Shown: positions 7,727 through 17,594, counted from the first letter of the stretch. The stretch: 44,148 nt of DNA from Acidobacteriota bacterium (GCA_021810625.1 JAJZIJ010000021.1:1-44148); one strand, 5' to 3'. The notes: generated from the letters alone by a model not told the origin. Numbers and translations are program-made.

Positions 7727-8419
7727 ATGGCACTGTGGAAGTCCGATGACGAGTTATTTGCGATTGCGGAACGCGAACTGTTTACATGCGTCGTGGGAGA
7801 CGTAATGGATAAGCTCAAGCTCGTCCACCAATTCTTGCCGCCGCAGATACAACCACTCCACAAAGATATGGTCTTGCTGGGAAGGGCAATGACGGTTCTT
7901 TCTGGAGATGTGTTTGAAGAATCGGTTAGCGCAAGCGCGAACTCGTTAAGCGCGAAGCCCTTCGGGTTGATGTTGGAAGCCTTGGACGACCTGAGACACA
8001 ATGAAATCTACGTCAACACCGGGTCATCTCCCCGCAACGCCATGTGGGGAGAAATGATGAGTACACGCGCTCGCATTTTAGGAGCGCGGGGCGCAGTGGT
8101 CAACGGGTATGTTCGTGACACGCGGGCAATTTTAGGTTTGAATTTTCCAACATTCTGCTTTGGATCCTACGGGCAGGATTCCGCTCCACGCTATAAGGTT
8201 TACGACTTTCGCGTTCCTGTTGAGATCGGCAGTGTCCGCATTCGCTCTGGCGACATTTTGTTTGGAGATATTGATGGCGTCCTTGTCGTACCGCGGGAGG
8301 CAGAGGTCGAAGTATTTATGCTGGCGCTGGAGAAGGCACGCGGAGAAAAAACGGTAAAGAGGGAACTGGAAGCAGGCTCTACGGCGGTCGCCGCGTTTGC
8401 AAAGCACGGAATCATGTGA
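7727..8419 (+). CDS. RraA-family protein (HMG/CHA aldolase-like)
   Basis: A 230-residue protein of the RraA / 4-hydroxy-4-methyl-2-oxoglutarate aldolase fold. Marks are VVGDVMDKL near the N-terminus, the core GARGAVVNGYVRDTR (the Arg-Asp that bind pyruvate and metal), and GDILFGDIDGVLVVP. True RraA inhibitors of RNase E are about 160 residues; this longer form fits the aldolase/decarboxylase branch better. It follows mntH by 38 bases with its own AGGAG-type ribosome site (GACAGGAG at 7715-7722). The substrate cannot be read from sequence. Confidence 0.85.
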   Translation: MALWKSDDELFAIAERELFTCVVGDVMDKLKLVHQFLPPQIQPLHKDMVLLGRAMTVLSGDVFEESVSASANSLSAKPFGLMLEALDDLRHNEIYVNTGSSPRNAMWGEMMSTRARILGARGAVVNGYVRDTRAILGLNFPTFCFGSYGQDSAPRYKVYDFRVPVEIGSVRIRSGDILFGDIDGVLVVPREAEVEVFMLALEKARGEKTVKRELEAGSTAVAAFAKHGIM

Positions 8420-8444
8420 GGACTGCGGAATGGGCCTACACCTT

Positions 8445-8474
8445 CAAACGGCGGCGCTCACACGCCGCCGTTTG
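8445..8474. terminator. Bidirectional terminator hairpin between convergent genes
   Basis: A perfect 12-bp stem CAAACGGCGGCG / CGCCGCCGTTTG with a 6-base loop lies between the stops of the RraA-family gene (8419) and the giant secreted protein gene (8485, opposite strand). AAAs on one side and TTTs on the other make it usable in both directions. Confidence 0.8.
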
Positions 8475-8484
8475 ACTTGGCTGT

Positions 8485-11400
8485 CTATGTGATGGTGACA
8501 GTGATGGACACGCTCTGGCTCGCTCCCGATGTTGGGGTTGCCGTGACGGTCATTGTCTTGGTGCCTGCTGGAGTGACATACGCGGCGTTGCTGGAGTTAT
8601 AGCCGCCGCAGCCGGAGATGCCCGCCGCCAGCGCTCCTGTCATCAACACCAGCAGGCAGAGTTGCAACATCCGCTGCTGCGTCTTCGAGATGCCACGCTT
8701 ACGTCCAAAGGCCGCCAGCCCGGCCATGCTTCCCGGCCACCAGAAGGCCAGCGCCGGAAGAATCGGACTCAGTGGGCTTTGTTGCGGCCCGAACGGGCTG
8801 GGCATCGCCCGCATCGCCGCCACGTTGGTGTCGACGGTCAGCGTGACATTCACCGGTCCACTGCCGCTCAGCGTCACGACATTGTTCGTTGCTCCGCTCT
8901 GCGTGAAGACGCAACTCGTATAGAGAGGCTGGCCAGCGCAACTCAGCGTTACCGTGCCGCTGTAACCTCCGGTTGGAGTGAGGGTCAGCGTGGTGTTGCC
9001 GGTTTGCCCCGGAGCAATGCTTACAGTGGTCGAGCTGGTCGTAAAGGTAAAGTTCGGCGCTGCTGCGCTCACCGTGATCGTCACCGTCGAGCTGGTCGAG
9101 GTCGTGTAGCTGCTGTTCCCGATGTAGGTGGCGGTGATGTTGTCGCTACCTGTTGGCAGCGTGGTGGTGGTGAAGGTCGCCACGCCATAGGCGTTTAGCG
9201 TGATCGGGGTGGAATTGAGAAGCGTGCTCCCGTTGTAGAAGTTCACCGTCCCGCTTGTCACCGCAGTGCTGCCTGCCTGGACTGTCGCAGTGAGCGTTAC
9301 GCTGCTGCCTGCGGTGATACTGCTGGCCGAAGAAGTTAGCGTCGTTGTTGTCGGCGTCGTTGTTGGCGCTGTGTAAGTAAATGGCTCCACGCCGCTGGTA
9401 CCCCCTGGCGTTGTCACCGTGACGCCTACAACACCGCTGCCTGTGGGTGCGGTCGCTGTGATACTGGTTGCCGTGTTGGTGGTGATCGTGCCCGGATTGC
9501 TGGGGCCAAAGTCAACCGCCGTCGCGCCGCTCAGATTCGTTCCTGTCAGCGTCACTGGGGTGCCAACCGGGCCGCTTGTTGGATTGATGCCAGTCAACGC
9601 TGGCGTTGCCGTGGTATAGGTAAACGATTCGCCATTACTGGTGCCGCCTGGTGTCGTTACGGTGACGCTCACCGTACCGCTGCCCGCAGGAGCCGCTGCC
9701 ACGACACTCGTCGAGCTATTGGAGGTGGGCGTAACCGAGGTCGTGCCAAAGTTAACCGCCGTCGCGCCGTTCAGATTTGTCCCTGTCAGCGTCACTGAGG
9801 TGCTACTTATGCCGCTTGTCGGAGCGATGCCAGTTAGCGTTGGAGTCGCCGCGCCATAGGTGAACGTCTCCGCGTTGCTGGTGCCATACTGAGTGGTCAC
9901 GGTGACGTTCACTGCGGCCAAACTGGCACCCGGTGGCGAGACTGCCGTGATCTGGGTTCCCGTCGAGTTGATGGAAACCCCTGTGGCCGGATTGCCGGGG
10001 CCAAAGTCAACTGCTGTTGCGCCAGTGAGGTTCGCCCCCGTGAGGGTTACGGAAGTTCCACCCGCTGCCGGGCCGGTTGTCGGACTGAAAGCTGTTAGCG
10101 CTGGTGCCGGTTCATAGGTGAATTGATCGCTGGTGGTATACGCGCTGGTACCGCTCGACGTGGTCACGGTTACATTCACCGTGCTTACCGAGTCTACGCC
10201 CGACCCCTGCTCCGGGTACGCCGGCGCAGTCGCCGTGATCTGCGTTCCCGCCGAGTTAACTTTCACATTGGTGGCCGCAATCCCGCCAAAGTCAACCGCT
10301 GTCGCTCCAGTGAACCCTGTTCCGGTGATGGTCACTGAGGTTCCGCCCTGACTTGTGCCAGAAATTGGGCTGATCGCCGTTATCGTCGATGCGTCGTAGG
10401 TATACTGACTGCCATTGGTGGGCGCGCTATTGCCGCTTGGCGTGAAGACCTGCACATCCACGGTATTGATGCCCGCTGGCGCAGTCACGGTGATGCTTGT
10501 TCCCGTGTTGTTGGTGAGATTGGTGGCATCAACCCCGCCGAATTGCACCTCTGTGGCTCCGGTGAGGTTTGTTCCAGTAATGGTCACTGACGTGCTGCCC
10601 GCAGTGGAGCCGTTGGGCGGACTCAGGCTGGATACAGTGGGCGCAGCATTCGTCGTCCATCCGAGATCGTATGCCAGCAACGCGCGCGCGGCGGCGTACC
10701 GATCCGGGTTGTTCGTCCACTCTCCCGGACAGGTGATGCCGTCGTACGAGCCAGATGCCCCCGTGGGGCCATTCGGGAGGCCATTCGGGAGGCCACCCGC
10801 TCCCACGCTGCTGTCGGTGCATGAAGAAATGTTCGACTGGCCGTTGGGATTCATACTGGCCAGGGGCCAAACGCCCGATATAAATCCTGGGTCTACCTCC
10901 TCCCAGTTCAATGCCTGCCATGACGGCATCGGCCCGCTTGCTCCGGGGCCACCGGATGTCATGCCGCCGCCGCCCATCGAATCCACAACCGTCTCGGCAG
11001 CCGATCTGCCATTCAACTTGCCTTCAAGGTAAAGGTACTCATAATCCTCATATCCGCGACGCCACTGCGCCATGCGCATGGATGCCACCGGGCCGCTGAT
11101 GCCGTTGCCGTTGGGTTTAAGGTTGACTCCGGGGAGAATGCTGGCTCCAAGGGCCCCCGAAGCGTTGTAGCAATCCAGTTGACCTCCAGGGTAGAAGAAG
11201 AAGGAGCCGGAGTTGGAGTAGGGGGTTCCGTTGCAATTGCCAGGACTCCCGTTCCAGAAGTCGTCGGTCCAATCCCACGCTCCGCCGGGAACAGGGTAGG
11301 CGGGGCTTGGATCGCCAGCGCTGGGAAGGGTCATGTCAAACCCATACTTGTACATAATCCAGAAATTGGCGCGAAGACCCACGCTGGAACCCGAAATCTG

Positions 11401-13395
11401 ATCCGTGCTGATGTTTGGCTCGCCGCCTTGGTAAAACCACTGCGAAATTGGGGCCGGAGCCGTGGATTTCGCCTGCACTCCCTGCGTTGTGTCGAAGGTG
11501 TACTTGTAGCCGCTCCCAGCCATGATTGTCGTTACGGTAGGGTCTCCAGGCACATCACAATCCCAGTACGATATGCCAGGCCCCGGTTGGCCCGGATCGT
11601 GGATGCCTGCGTTGGCGCTCCAATCCATTACCCAGGTATTTGCGGCAGTGCTGCCCGTCCAGCCACTTGGGTATGTGCTGGGGTTGGGATACGAGAGATT
11701 CTCGTGATCCGTGCAGACCTGATTATCGTAGTTCCCTTTCATGCTGTCGTTTTCCGTTTGGCAGGCAGGCTCATCCGTTATAAAACTGCGGATGGGGTTG
11801 GTGTTGGCTGCCCACGTTGAGGAGAGCTTCGTATTGGCCTGATTCATGGCCTGCTCGAACAAAGCAATATCTTGGTAGACCAAAGTTGTGCCAGCCAACA
11901 CGTACCAGTAGGGTTCATCCCAGGTATAGGCGATCAGCTCTGGATGTCCCCACGGTTTGGTTGTGCCACAGGCCGCGCCCGTGGACTGACAGGCTGTGAA
12001 GTGCATGGAGATCTGCTCGGAATAGTTTGCATACAATTGCAGCAACCCCGCCGGAGGCAGGCCGTCGCCCGCGCCCCACATCCAGTTATAGCCCTGGCCC
12101 CAAGTCCATGCGCCGTTGTTGCCAGCAGGGCCTCCCGTAAATGGCGTGTCGAAGACCCTCATGCTGGTGCCGTCAGAAAAAAGTCCGCCGGGGGTCAGCG
12201 CTGGCCCGACTTCCGCGTCATAGGCCGTCCAGTTGATCGTGCTGGTAGTGCCCGTGGCTCCGGGGCCAGAGGGGGTGCTTGTCGTAAAGGATTGGGGATC
12301 TGTTGACGGATAGCCAGCGGTGGAAGACAGCAGGGGAGTCGTCAGCGTAGGCACCGCGTCGAACCAGGTGTCGAGACTGTAGTCATGCGCCATCACCTGA
12401 TATTTTTGCAGGAGCGTTACTTCCGCCGAGGTCCCACCGCTAACGCCCTCGCCCCCGTCAAATGTTCCCTCGCATGTGACGATCCACGACTGCAACATAT
12501 CTCCATATTGGGAATTGACAGAACCAGCATCGAAGCCCGGCAGGCTGCCGCCCCACACGGTTAGGTTGACGGGAATCGTTGCGCTGACGCCGTTGCCGGA
12601 GACCGTCACGGTTCCTGTGTACGTACCAGCGGTCTCATTCGCAGGGATGGAGACATCAACCCACACGGCCTGTGTCGTTGCCGGCTGCACGCTAAAGGAT
12701 GCTCCTATCGCCGGATTCCCCGAATCATAGGGATCGTAAAAGGGAATCAATATATCGGGCATGCCGCCGCTGATTTGCATGGATGCGGGACTGCCTGCTC
12801 CCCCCGACGTGTAGGGGATATAGCCCTCCAGATAGCGGTTAACATTGGATATCTGCGTACAGTTGGGGTTGACGGTAGAGGTATCGGCGCAATTGGTGTT
12901 GGTCGAGGTCAGCGTTGTTCCCGGCCCGGCCAGGGGAGTGACGGCAACCGAGACGCCGCTGAGTGCCGCGTTCGTGCCCAGGCCCGCAGTGATGAAGACC
13001 TGAAAGGAAACGGTTTCGCGTCCCGCGCCCTGTAGCGCAATCGTGGGCGTGCCTCCGGGGCAGGAGTAAACAGGATTCAGCTCGGTTATCGGCTGCGGAT
13101 GCTGCTGATAACCCCACGGACTGAAGTTGCCGTCGTCCAGGTAAGTGGGGATGCTGGGCTGATTCGTTGTCGCCTGATTATTCAGCATCACCTTGATGCT
13201 GCCCTCGGCGGCCCACACGTTGGCAGTGCTGGCCGTCCAGTTCTGGGCCGGACAAGGCAGATTCTGGCCCACAGCGGAACGGGCACCTGCCGCCAGCAGC
13301 AACATGGCGGCCAGAGTTGCGAACACCGAAGAAGCAACTTTCGAGGCGAGCCTCCGATTTTTCTCCGAATTCCTATCCATTCGACTCCTAATCAT
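8485..13395 (-). CDS. Giant secreted protein: DUF4091 (GH-like) core, five TIG domains, Ig-like repeats
   Basis: 1,636 residues. Order: signal peptide (residues about 18-43, cut near GARSAVGQ); beta-sandwich region to about 285; DUF4091-type domain to about 800, ending in the WRRGYEDYEYLYLEGKL signature near residue 775; five TIG/IPT repeats from about 915 to 1345 (each with a SVTLTGTNL and ATAVDFG core); one Big_3-type Ig domain (TVNFYNGSTLLNSTPI); one more beta domain; then a C-terminal tail with two hydrophobic stretches around a basic GRKRG and a Gly-Cys-Gly-Gly motif. DUF4091 is related to GH123-type glycosidases, so polysaccharide binding or cleavage is plausible but inferred. ATG 13380, preceded by AGGAG, is an alternative start. 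Internal Gly-Leu-Pro-Asn repeat near 10770-10800. Confidence 0.85.
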   Translation of the reverse strand: MIRSRMDRNSEKNRRLASKVASSVFATLAAMLLLAAGARSAVGQNLPCPAQNWTASTANVWAAEGSIKVMLNNQATTNQPSIPTYLDDGNFSPWGYQQHPQPITELNPVYSCPGGTPTIALQGAGRETVSFQVFITAGLGTNAALSGVSVAVTPLAGPGTTLTSTNTNCADTSTVNPNCTQISNVNRYLEGYIPYTSGGAGSPASMQISGGMPDILIPFYDPYDSGNPAIGASFSVQPATTQAVWVDVSIPANETAGTYTGTVTVSGNGVSATIPVNLTVWGGSLPGFDAGSVNSQYGDMLQSWIVTCEGTFDGGEGVSGGTSAEVTLLQKYQVMAHDYSLDTWFDAVPTLTTPLLSSTAGYPSTDPQSFTTSTPSGPGATGTTSTINWTAYDAEVGPALTPGGLFSDGTSMRVFDTPFTGGPAGNNGAWTWGQGYNWMWGAGDGLPPAGLLQLYANYSEQISMHFTACQSTGAACGTTKPWGHPELIAYTWDEPYWYVLAGTTLVYQDIALFEQAMNQANTKLSSTWAANTNPIRSFITDEPACQTENDSMKGNYDNQVCTDHENLSYPNPSTYPSGWTGSTAANTWVMDWSANAGIHDPGQPGPGISYWDCDVPGDPTVTTIMAGSGYKYTFDTTQGVQAKSTAPAPISQWFYQGGEPNISTDQISGSSVGLRANFWIMYKYGFDMTLPSAGDPSPAYPVPGGAWDWTDDFWNGSPGNCNGTPYSNSGSFFFYPGGQLDCYNASGALGASILPGVNLKPNGNGISGPVASMRMAQWRRGYEDYEYLYLEGKLNGRSAAETVVDSMGGGGMTSGGPGASGPMPSWQALNWEEVDPGFISGVWPLASMNPNGQSNISSCTDSSVGAGGLPNGLPNGPTGASGSYDGITCPGEWTNNPDRYAAARALLAYDLGWTTNAAPTVSSLSPPNGSTAGSTSVTITGTNLTGATEVQFGGVDATNLTNNTGTSITVTAPAGINTVDVQVFTPSGNSAPTNGSQYTYDASTITAISPISGTSQGGTSVTITGTGFTGATAVDFGGIAATNVKVNSAGTQITATAPAYPEQGSGVDSVSTVNVTVTTSSGTSAYTTSDQFTYEPAPALTAFSPTTGPAAGGTSVTLTGANLTGATAVDFGPGNPATGVSINSTGTQITAVSPPGASLAAVNVTVTTQYGTSNAETFTYGAATPTLTGIAPTSGISSTSVTLTGTNLNGATAVNFGTTSVTPTSNSSTSVVAAAPAGSGTVSVTVTTPGGTSNGESFTYTTATPALTGINPTSGPVGTPVTLTGTNLSGATAVDFGPSNPGTITTNTATSITATAPTGSGVVGVTVTTPGGTSGVEPFTYTAPTTTPTTTTLTSSASSITAGSSVTLTATVQAGSTAVTSGTVNFYNGSTLLNSTPITLNAYGVATFTTTTLPTGSDNITATYIGNSSYTTSTSSTVTITVSAAAPNFTFTTSSTTVSIAPGQTGNTTLTLTPTGGYSGTVTLSCAGQPLYTSCVFTQSGATNNVVTLSGSGPVNVTLTVDTNVAAMRAMPSPFGPQQSPLSPILPALAFWWPGSMAGLAAFGRKRGISKTQQRMLQLCLLVLMTGALAAGISGCGGYNSSNAAYVTPAGTKTMTVTATPTSGASQSVSITVTIT

Positions 13396-14079
13396 TGGTC
13401 TTTTCCTCTCGCCGATCCGAATTTGTATTCAATTTTGCATCTTCATCAAGCCCAAAGCTGGAGACCTTCGCTGCGCCTATCGTCGTAACACTGGCTCTTG
13501 GGGCAGCCGTTCCATAGCCACCGATCTGCTTACCACGAACAAACACTCCCACGTCCGATGTGGACTACGGGCAACATCACCTAGCCAAGATGCTCGACGT
13601 GATCCGCATCCGCTTCCATGCCACGAACCCAACCTGAAAATCCACCGTGCAACCGCCGTCGATCCACATCACGCAGAGCGGACACCCAGAATACGAACAC
13701 CCTGGGGCGATATCCCGATTGGGCGATTTCCCCGGAAGATTCAATCTCTGCGAATTTTGAGGTAATTGTGATCCTCGAACATTCCCCCTGTCAAGGTGTA
13801 TTTCGTTTTATTTCAAAAAACGCGCCCAAGGAAGCCGTGTACGCGGCAGTATTTCCAAGCCATACTCTCCGTTGATATATGAGTATGCTTTTTATTTTGT
13901 TGCGCTTAGGTCGTAGTCAAGGCCGCGCCATTTTCGGCAGTCCCGACGTATGCCGTACTTCCCCAATGGCAGCGATTCGTTCGGCAAAGCATTTCCGTGA
14001 TGACCGTCACTCTGCTCCGTAGGCAGGATCACTGGCAGGTTTTTTGCATCCTTCTAGCATTGCGCATGGGGGTTCGCGT
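13396..14079. other. 684-base non-coding gap between divergent genes
   Basis: No convincing gene is seen: open frames here lack ribosome sites and recognisable composition. On the minus strand TTGACA (13789-13794) and CACAAT (13765-13770) with an 18-base spacer form a possible sigma-70 promoter about 370 bases before the giant secreted gene. An inverted repeat CATACTC / GAGTATG (13861-13867, 13881-13887) lies about 190 bases before the Usp gene. A long untranslated leader for the giant gene would follow if that promoter is real. Confidence 0.4.
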
Positions 14080-14982
14080 ATGCATATCGGAGCCAATTTC
14101 GGGAAAGGCCCCATCCTTGTGGGGACGGATTTTTCTGCGGCGTCGCGCGTTGTCGTGGAGTACGCCGCCGAACTGGCTCGTATAGAGTCGAAACCTTTGT
14201 ATCTGGCTCATGTCATGCCCGTTGTGCCGGAGGATCCCGCTCCATTGCTGGATATGCAAGAGGAAGAACTTCGGCTGCGCGTGGAAAAGGCCGCCCAGAC
14301 GCTGAGCGGCAGCGGGATAACGGTGAAAGGCCTGTTTTCTGTGGGAAGCGTGGCGCACAATCTCGTCCACATTGTGGACAAGCTGGATGCCGCCTGCATT
14401 GTTGTGGGCACGGAGGGACTGCGCGGATTCGACCGATTTTTACTGGGATCGGTCGCTGAGACTGTGATTCGGAAATCCAATCGTCCAGTTATTGTCGTCG
14501 GCCCCCAGGCGGTACAAGGAACGGCAAAGACGCTTCCCTGGAAACATCTGATGCTGGCATGTAATACGGCGCATGGCGTTACAGAAGCTGCGCATCTGGC
14601 AGGAAATATCGCTTTGAGCCACCATGCCCGCCTGACCGTCTTCAACGTAAAAGAAAGCGGCCTCAGAAACCTTTCGGAAGATGAATTCGCGGCGATGGAG
14701 CAGATGATGAGTCCAGAGGCGTGGCGGACGGTAAAGCCTCAATGTCTGATCCGCGCAGGCGATCCAGCCAGGGAAATTGTCCGCATGGTCGAGGATAGTC
14801 ATGCGGATTTGCTGCTGATGAGTGTCCAGGAGGGAGGCGAGATGCTTACGCATTTCCGCCGGGGAATTCTCGCGAAGGTTCTGCGTATGTCCGGTTGTCC
14901 AGTTATGATTCTGCGTGATCCATCCACTGCGCATAATGGCCCGAATCGACAGATGGCAGGGCGTCACATGACAGTCGCCTGA
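14080..14982 (+). CDS. Universal stress protein with two Usp domains
   Basis: A 300-residue tandem UspA-type protein. Domain 1 (residues about 10-155) begins ILVGTDFSAAS and ends with the nucleotide-binding pattern G-x2-G-x9-G-S (GTEGLRGFDRFLLGS) followed by SNRPVIVV. Domain 2 (about 165-290) keeps the fold (HADLLLMSV, CPVMILRD) but its loop reads VQEGGEMLTHFRRGI, lacking the first Gly, so ATP binding by this half is doubtful. Start 14080 sits behind GGGGG at good spacing; an upstream ATG at 14044 lacks a ribosome site. It converges on ftsK with only 25 bases between stops. Confidence 0.9.
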   Translation: MHIGANFGKGPILVGTDFSAASRVVVEYAAELARIESKPLYLAHVMPVVPEDPAPLLDMQEEELRLRVEKAAQTLSGSGITVKGLFSVGSVAHNLVHIVDKLDAACIVVGTEGLRGFDRFLLGSVAETVIRKSNRPVIVVGPQAVQGTAKTLPWKHLMLACNTAHGVTEAAHLAGNIALSHHARLTVFNVKESGLRNLSEDEFAAMEQMMSPEAWRTVKPQCLIRAGDPAREIVRMVEDSHADLLLMSVQEGGEMLTHFRRGILAKVLRMSGCPVMILRDPSTAHNGPNRQMAGRHMTVA

Positions 14983-15007
14983 AGAACGGGATATCGGCTG
15001 GTTGGCG

Positions 15008-17497
15008 TTATCGCAGAGAAGTTTCCACTTCCTGGAGCCAGTCGGGAGATTTCAGAATTTCGCGCGGCTTGGAGCCATCGGCAGGGCCGACAATTCCATC
15101 TCGCTCCATCATGTCGATCAGATGCGCGGCACGGCCATAGCCAATACGCAGCCGCCGTTGCAGCAGGGAAGTGGAGGCTTTGCCAAACTCCAGCACCAGC
15201 CGAATGGCATCTTCAAACATCGCGTCCTGCGCGTCGTCGCCGTCAGGATCGCCGTCCAGTTCGCGGCCCTTTTCATCGCGGGGAGATTCCAGAAATCCCT
15301 GTTGGTACTCCGCCGTGCCCTGCGCCTTCCAGAAGTCCACGACGGCAGCGATTTCCTTCTCTGTAACAAACGGCGCGTGGACGCGCTGGAGTCGCGAGGT
15401 TCCCGGCGGCAAAAAGAGCATGTCGCCGCGACCCAACAGCGATTCCGCTCCATTGGCGTCGAGAATGGTGCGCGAATCCACCTTGGTGGCCAGGCGGAAG
15501 GAGATGCGCGTGGGCACGTTGGCCTTGATGAGTCCCGTGATGACATCGACCGAGGGCCGCTGCGTGGCCAGCACCAGATGAATGCCCACGGCGCGAGCCA
15601 TTTGCGCCAGTCGCGTGATGGATTCCTCCACGTTGGCCTTGTCGAGCATCATCAGGTCAGCCAACTCGTCGATGATGATGACGATGAAGGGAAGGGGCTT
15701 TTCTTCCTCGCCGCTGACCTCATCAAAGAGGCTGGGCGTTTTGTTCTCAAACAACTTGTTGTACTGGTCGATGTTGCGCACGCTGCGCGAGGCCAGCAGC
15801 TTGAGCCGCCGCTCCATCTCGCGCACGGCATTGCGCAGCGCGTTGGCCGCAAGTTTTGGCTCCGTGATGATCGGGGTAAAGAGATGCGGAATGCCCTCAT
15901 ACATGCCCAGTTCCACGCGCTTGGGATCGACAAGAATCAGCCGCACCTGATCGGGCGTGGCCTTGTACAGCACAGACATAATCATGGCGTTGATGGCTAC
16001 GGATTTCCCGCTGCCGGTCGAGCCTGCAATCAAAACGTGCGGCATGGTCGCCAGATCGGTGTGAACGATGCGGCCATTGATGTCCTTGCCCATCGCCAGC
16101 GTCAGCTTGGATTTGCTGTTGGCGAAGTTTTCCGATTCGACGACATCGCGCAGCCAGATGGTCTCGCGCTCGGTGTTCGGCACCTGGATGCCGACCGTGC
16201 TCTTGCCCGCCATGCGCTCAATCAAAATGCTCTCGGCGCGCATGGCCAGGCACAGATCGTCGGAGAGGCCGGTGACGCGGCTGTACTTCACGCCCGCGTC
16301 GGGGCGAAATTCAAAGGTGGTGACGACGGGGCCGGGATTGATCTGTACCACCTGACCATTCACGTCGAACTCGGCATATTTCTCCACGAGCGTTTTGGCC
16401 TCTGTACGCAGTACGTCCTCGCGGATTACAGAATGATCCTCGCTGCGGTGGAGCAGGGAACTGGGCGGCAGCCGGAAGCCATGTACATTTTTCGGCGTAA
16501 CGGTCACGGTCTTTAGGGAAGCATCGGCGCGTTCGCCAATGGTCAGGGGTTCGGCCACAGCGCTGGGCATCGGCGCGGGAGCGGCGAAGCTCTCGGAGTC
16601 TGTGAAGGATTGAGCGGCGGCGCTCATCTTTGCTTTGGGTGTTTCCGCTTTGGATGGTTCTCTCGCTTCGGGCTTCTCTGCAAAATCGAAGGAGGCGGGC
16701 ACGCCATGCTCCTGTGCGCGTCGCGCCACGGCAGCCGCAGATTGCGTCTCCCAGACATCCGGCAATTTCTGTACCCGCGTGGGCGTGTATAGATCGCTGT
16801 CGTCGGACACGGAAGCGGCTTCCTCGGCCTTTCGCTGTTTTGCGGCCTGCTTTTCCAGCAGATTGGCCTGACGGCGCTCGGCGCGGTCGCGTTTCCAGTT
16901 ACGAAAGCGGTCGCGCCCTGCCAGCACAAAGGCAAAGCGAATGGCCGCCCAGTTTCTCATGTTGCTCAGGGAAAATGTGGTCGTCAGATAGATGGACGCA
17001 GCCACCAGCGCCAGCGTCAGAATGCACGCGCCGGGAAGGTTCAGATAGTGGAGCATGGCATCGGCCATTACTCGACCCACCAGCCCTTCCAACGGAATGG
17101 AGTGCATCCAAAGCGCGTGCAGCGGCAACAGGCCAAACAGCGCGGGAGCAAAGAGCAGCCCAAGGCAAGCTCCGCTGATCTTGGAAATGGGCGAGAGCGC
17201 AGGCCGGGAACGCAGCCAGACCCATCCCAGGCCAGCAAAGAGAATGGGCAGTAGAAACGCCGCCAGACCTTCGGACTGCAACAGCAGGTCGCTGATGCCC
17301 GCGCCCATCAGTCCAGCCCAGTTGTGCGCGGGGCGTCCTGACAGATAGCCGCCCGCCGTGTTCAGGGAGGGGTCTGTTGGCGTGTACGAGAGTAAAGCAA
17401 GGAGCAAAAGGAGGCTCGCGACCAGCAGCAGCAGGCCGACCAACTCATTCACCCGGCGATTGCGCGTCGGGGAAAAAGCAACGTGTAGAACATTCAT
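15008..17497 (-). CDS. ftsK: DNA translocase FtsK/SpoIIIE
   Basis: 829 residues. The first 180 or so hold four membrane segments; residues about 180-340 are a charged, low-complexity linker; then the alpha/beta motor with Walker A (AGSTGSGKSVA, near residue 490) and Walker B (VIIIDELADLMM, near 607); the last 60 or so residues are the winged-helix gamma domain that reads chromosome orientation sites (FGKASTSLLQRRLRIGYGRA). It pumps chromosome ends through the division septum. Length and order are standard for a short-linker FtsK. No strong Shine-Dalgarno is seen before ATG 17497. No partner genes of division lie next to it here. Confidence 0.97.
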   Translation of the reverse strand: MNVLHVAFSPTRNRRVNELVGLLLLVASLLLLLALLSYTPTDPSLNTAGGYLSGRPAHNWAGLMGAGISDLLLQSEGLAAFLLPILFAGLGWVWLRSRPALSPISKISGACLGLLFAPALFGLLPLHALWMHSIPLEGLVGRVMADAMLHYLNLPGACILTLALVAASIYLTTTFSLSNMRNWAAIRFAFVLAGRDRFRNWKRDRAERRQANLLEKQAAKQRKAEEAASVSDDSDLYTPTRVQKLPDVWETQSAAAVARRAQEHGVPASFDFAEKPEAREPSKAETPKAKMSAAAQSFTDSESFAAPAPMPSAVAEPLTIGERADASLKTVTVTPKNVHGFRLPPSSLLHRSEDHSVIREDVLRTEAKTLVEKYAEFDVNGQVVQINPGPVVTTFEFRPDAGVKYSRVTGLSDDLCLAMRAESILIERMAGKSTVGIQVPNTERETIWLRDVVESENFANSKSKLTLAMGKDINGRIVHTDLATMPHVLIAGSTGSGKSVAINAMIMSVLYKATPDQVRLILVDPKRVELGMYEGIPHLFTPIITEPKLAANALRNAVREMERRLKLLASRSVRNIDQYNKLFENKTPSLFDEVSGEEEKPLPFIVIIIDELADLMMLDKANVEESITRLAQMARAVGIHLVLATQRPSVDVITGLIKANVPTRISFRLATKVDSRTILDANGAESLLGRGDMLFLPPGTSRLQRVHAPFVTEKEIAAVVDFWKAQGTAEYQQGFLESPRDEKGRELDGDPDGDDAQDAMFEDAIRLVLEFGKASTSLLQRRLRIGYGRAAHLIDMMERDGIVGPADGSKPREILKSPDWLQEVETSLR

Positions 17498-17533
17498 AGG
17501 GGCGTTTGAGCAAGCAAACCAAGCAAATGTTTT

Positions 17534-17594
17534 TTGCCGGGAGCGCGTGCCGGAGTCGCCAGAGCAACTCCATTATCGCAAAATCTCCCGGCAA
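17534..17594. repeat. 10-bp inverted repeat with 41-base spacer in the ftsK upstream gap
   Basis: TTGCCGGGAG at 17534-17543 is mirrored exactly by CTCCCGGCAA at 17585-17594. It sits 37 bases upstream of ftsK. It could fold as a long-loop leader hairpin in the ftsK mRNA or be a two-site operator. Nearby, CTGCCAACCCT occurs twice in tandem at about 17637-17660. Confidence 0.4.

Noticed and set aside
8618-10640. Repetitive plus-strand frames across the TIG region
   Set aside because: They are mirror images of the TIG repeats and repeat with the same period; the minus-strand protein explains them.
13396-14079. A CRISPR, tRNA or riboswitch in the long gap before the Usp gene
   Set aside because: No regularly spaced repeats, no cloverleaf and no recognisable riboswitch core could be found by eye.
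14998-16516. Long plus-strand open frame across ftsK (about 500 residues)
   Set aside because: It is the antisense of ftsK with His/Gln/Arg-rich composition and no recognisable domain.
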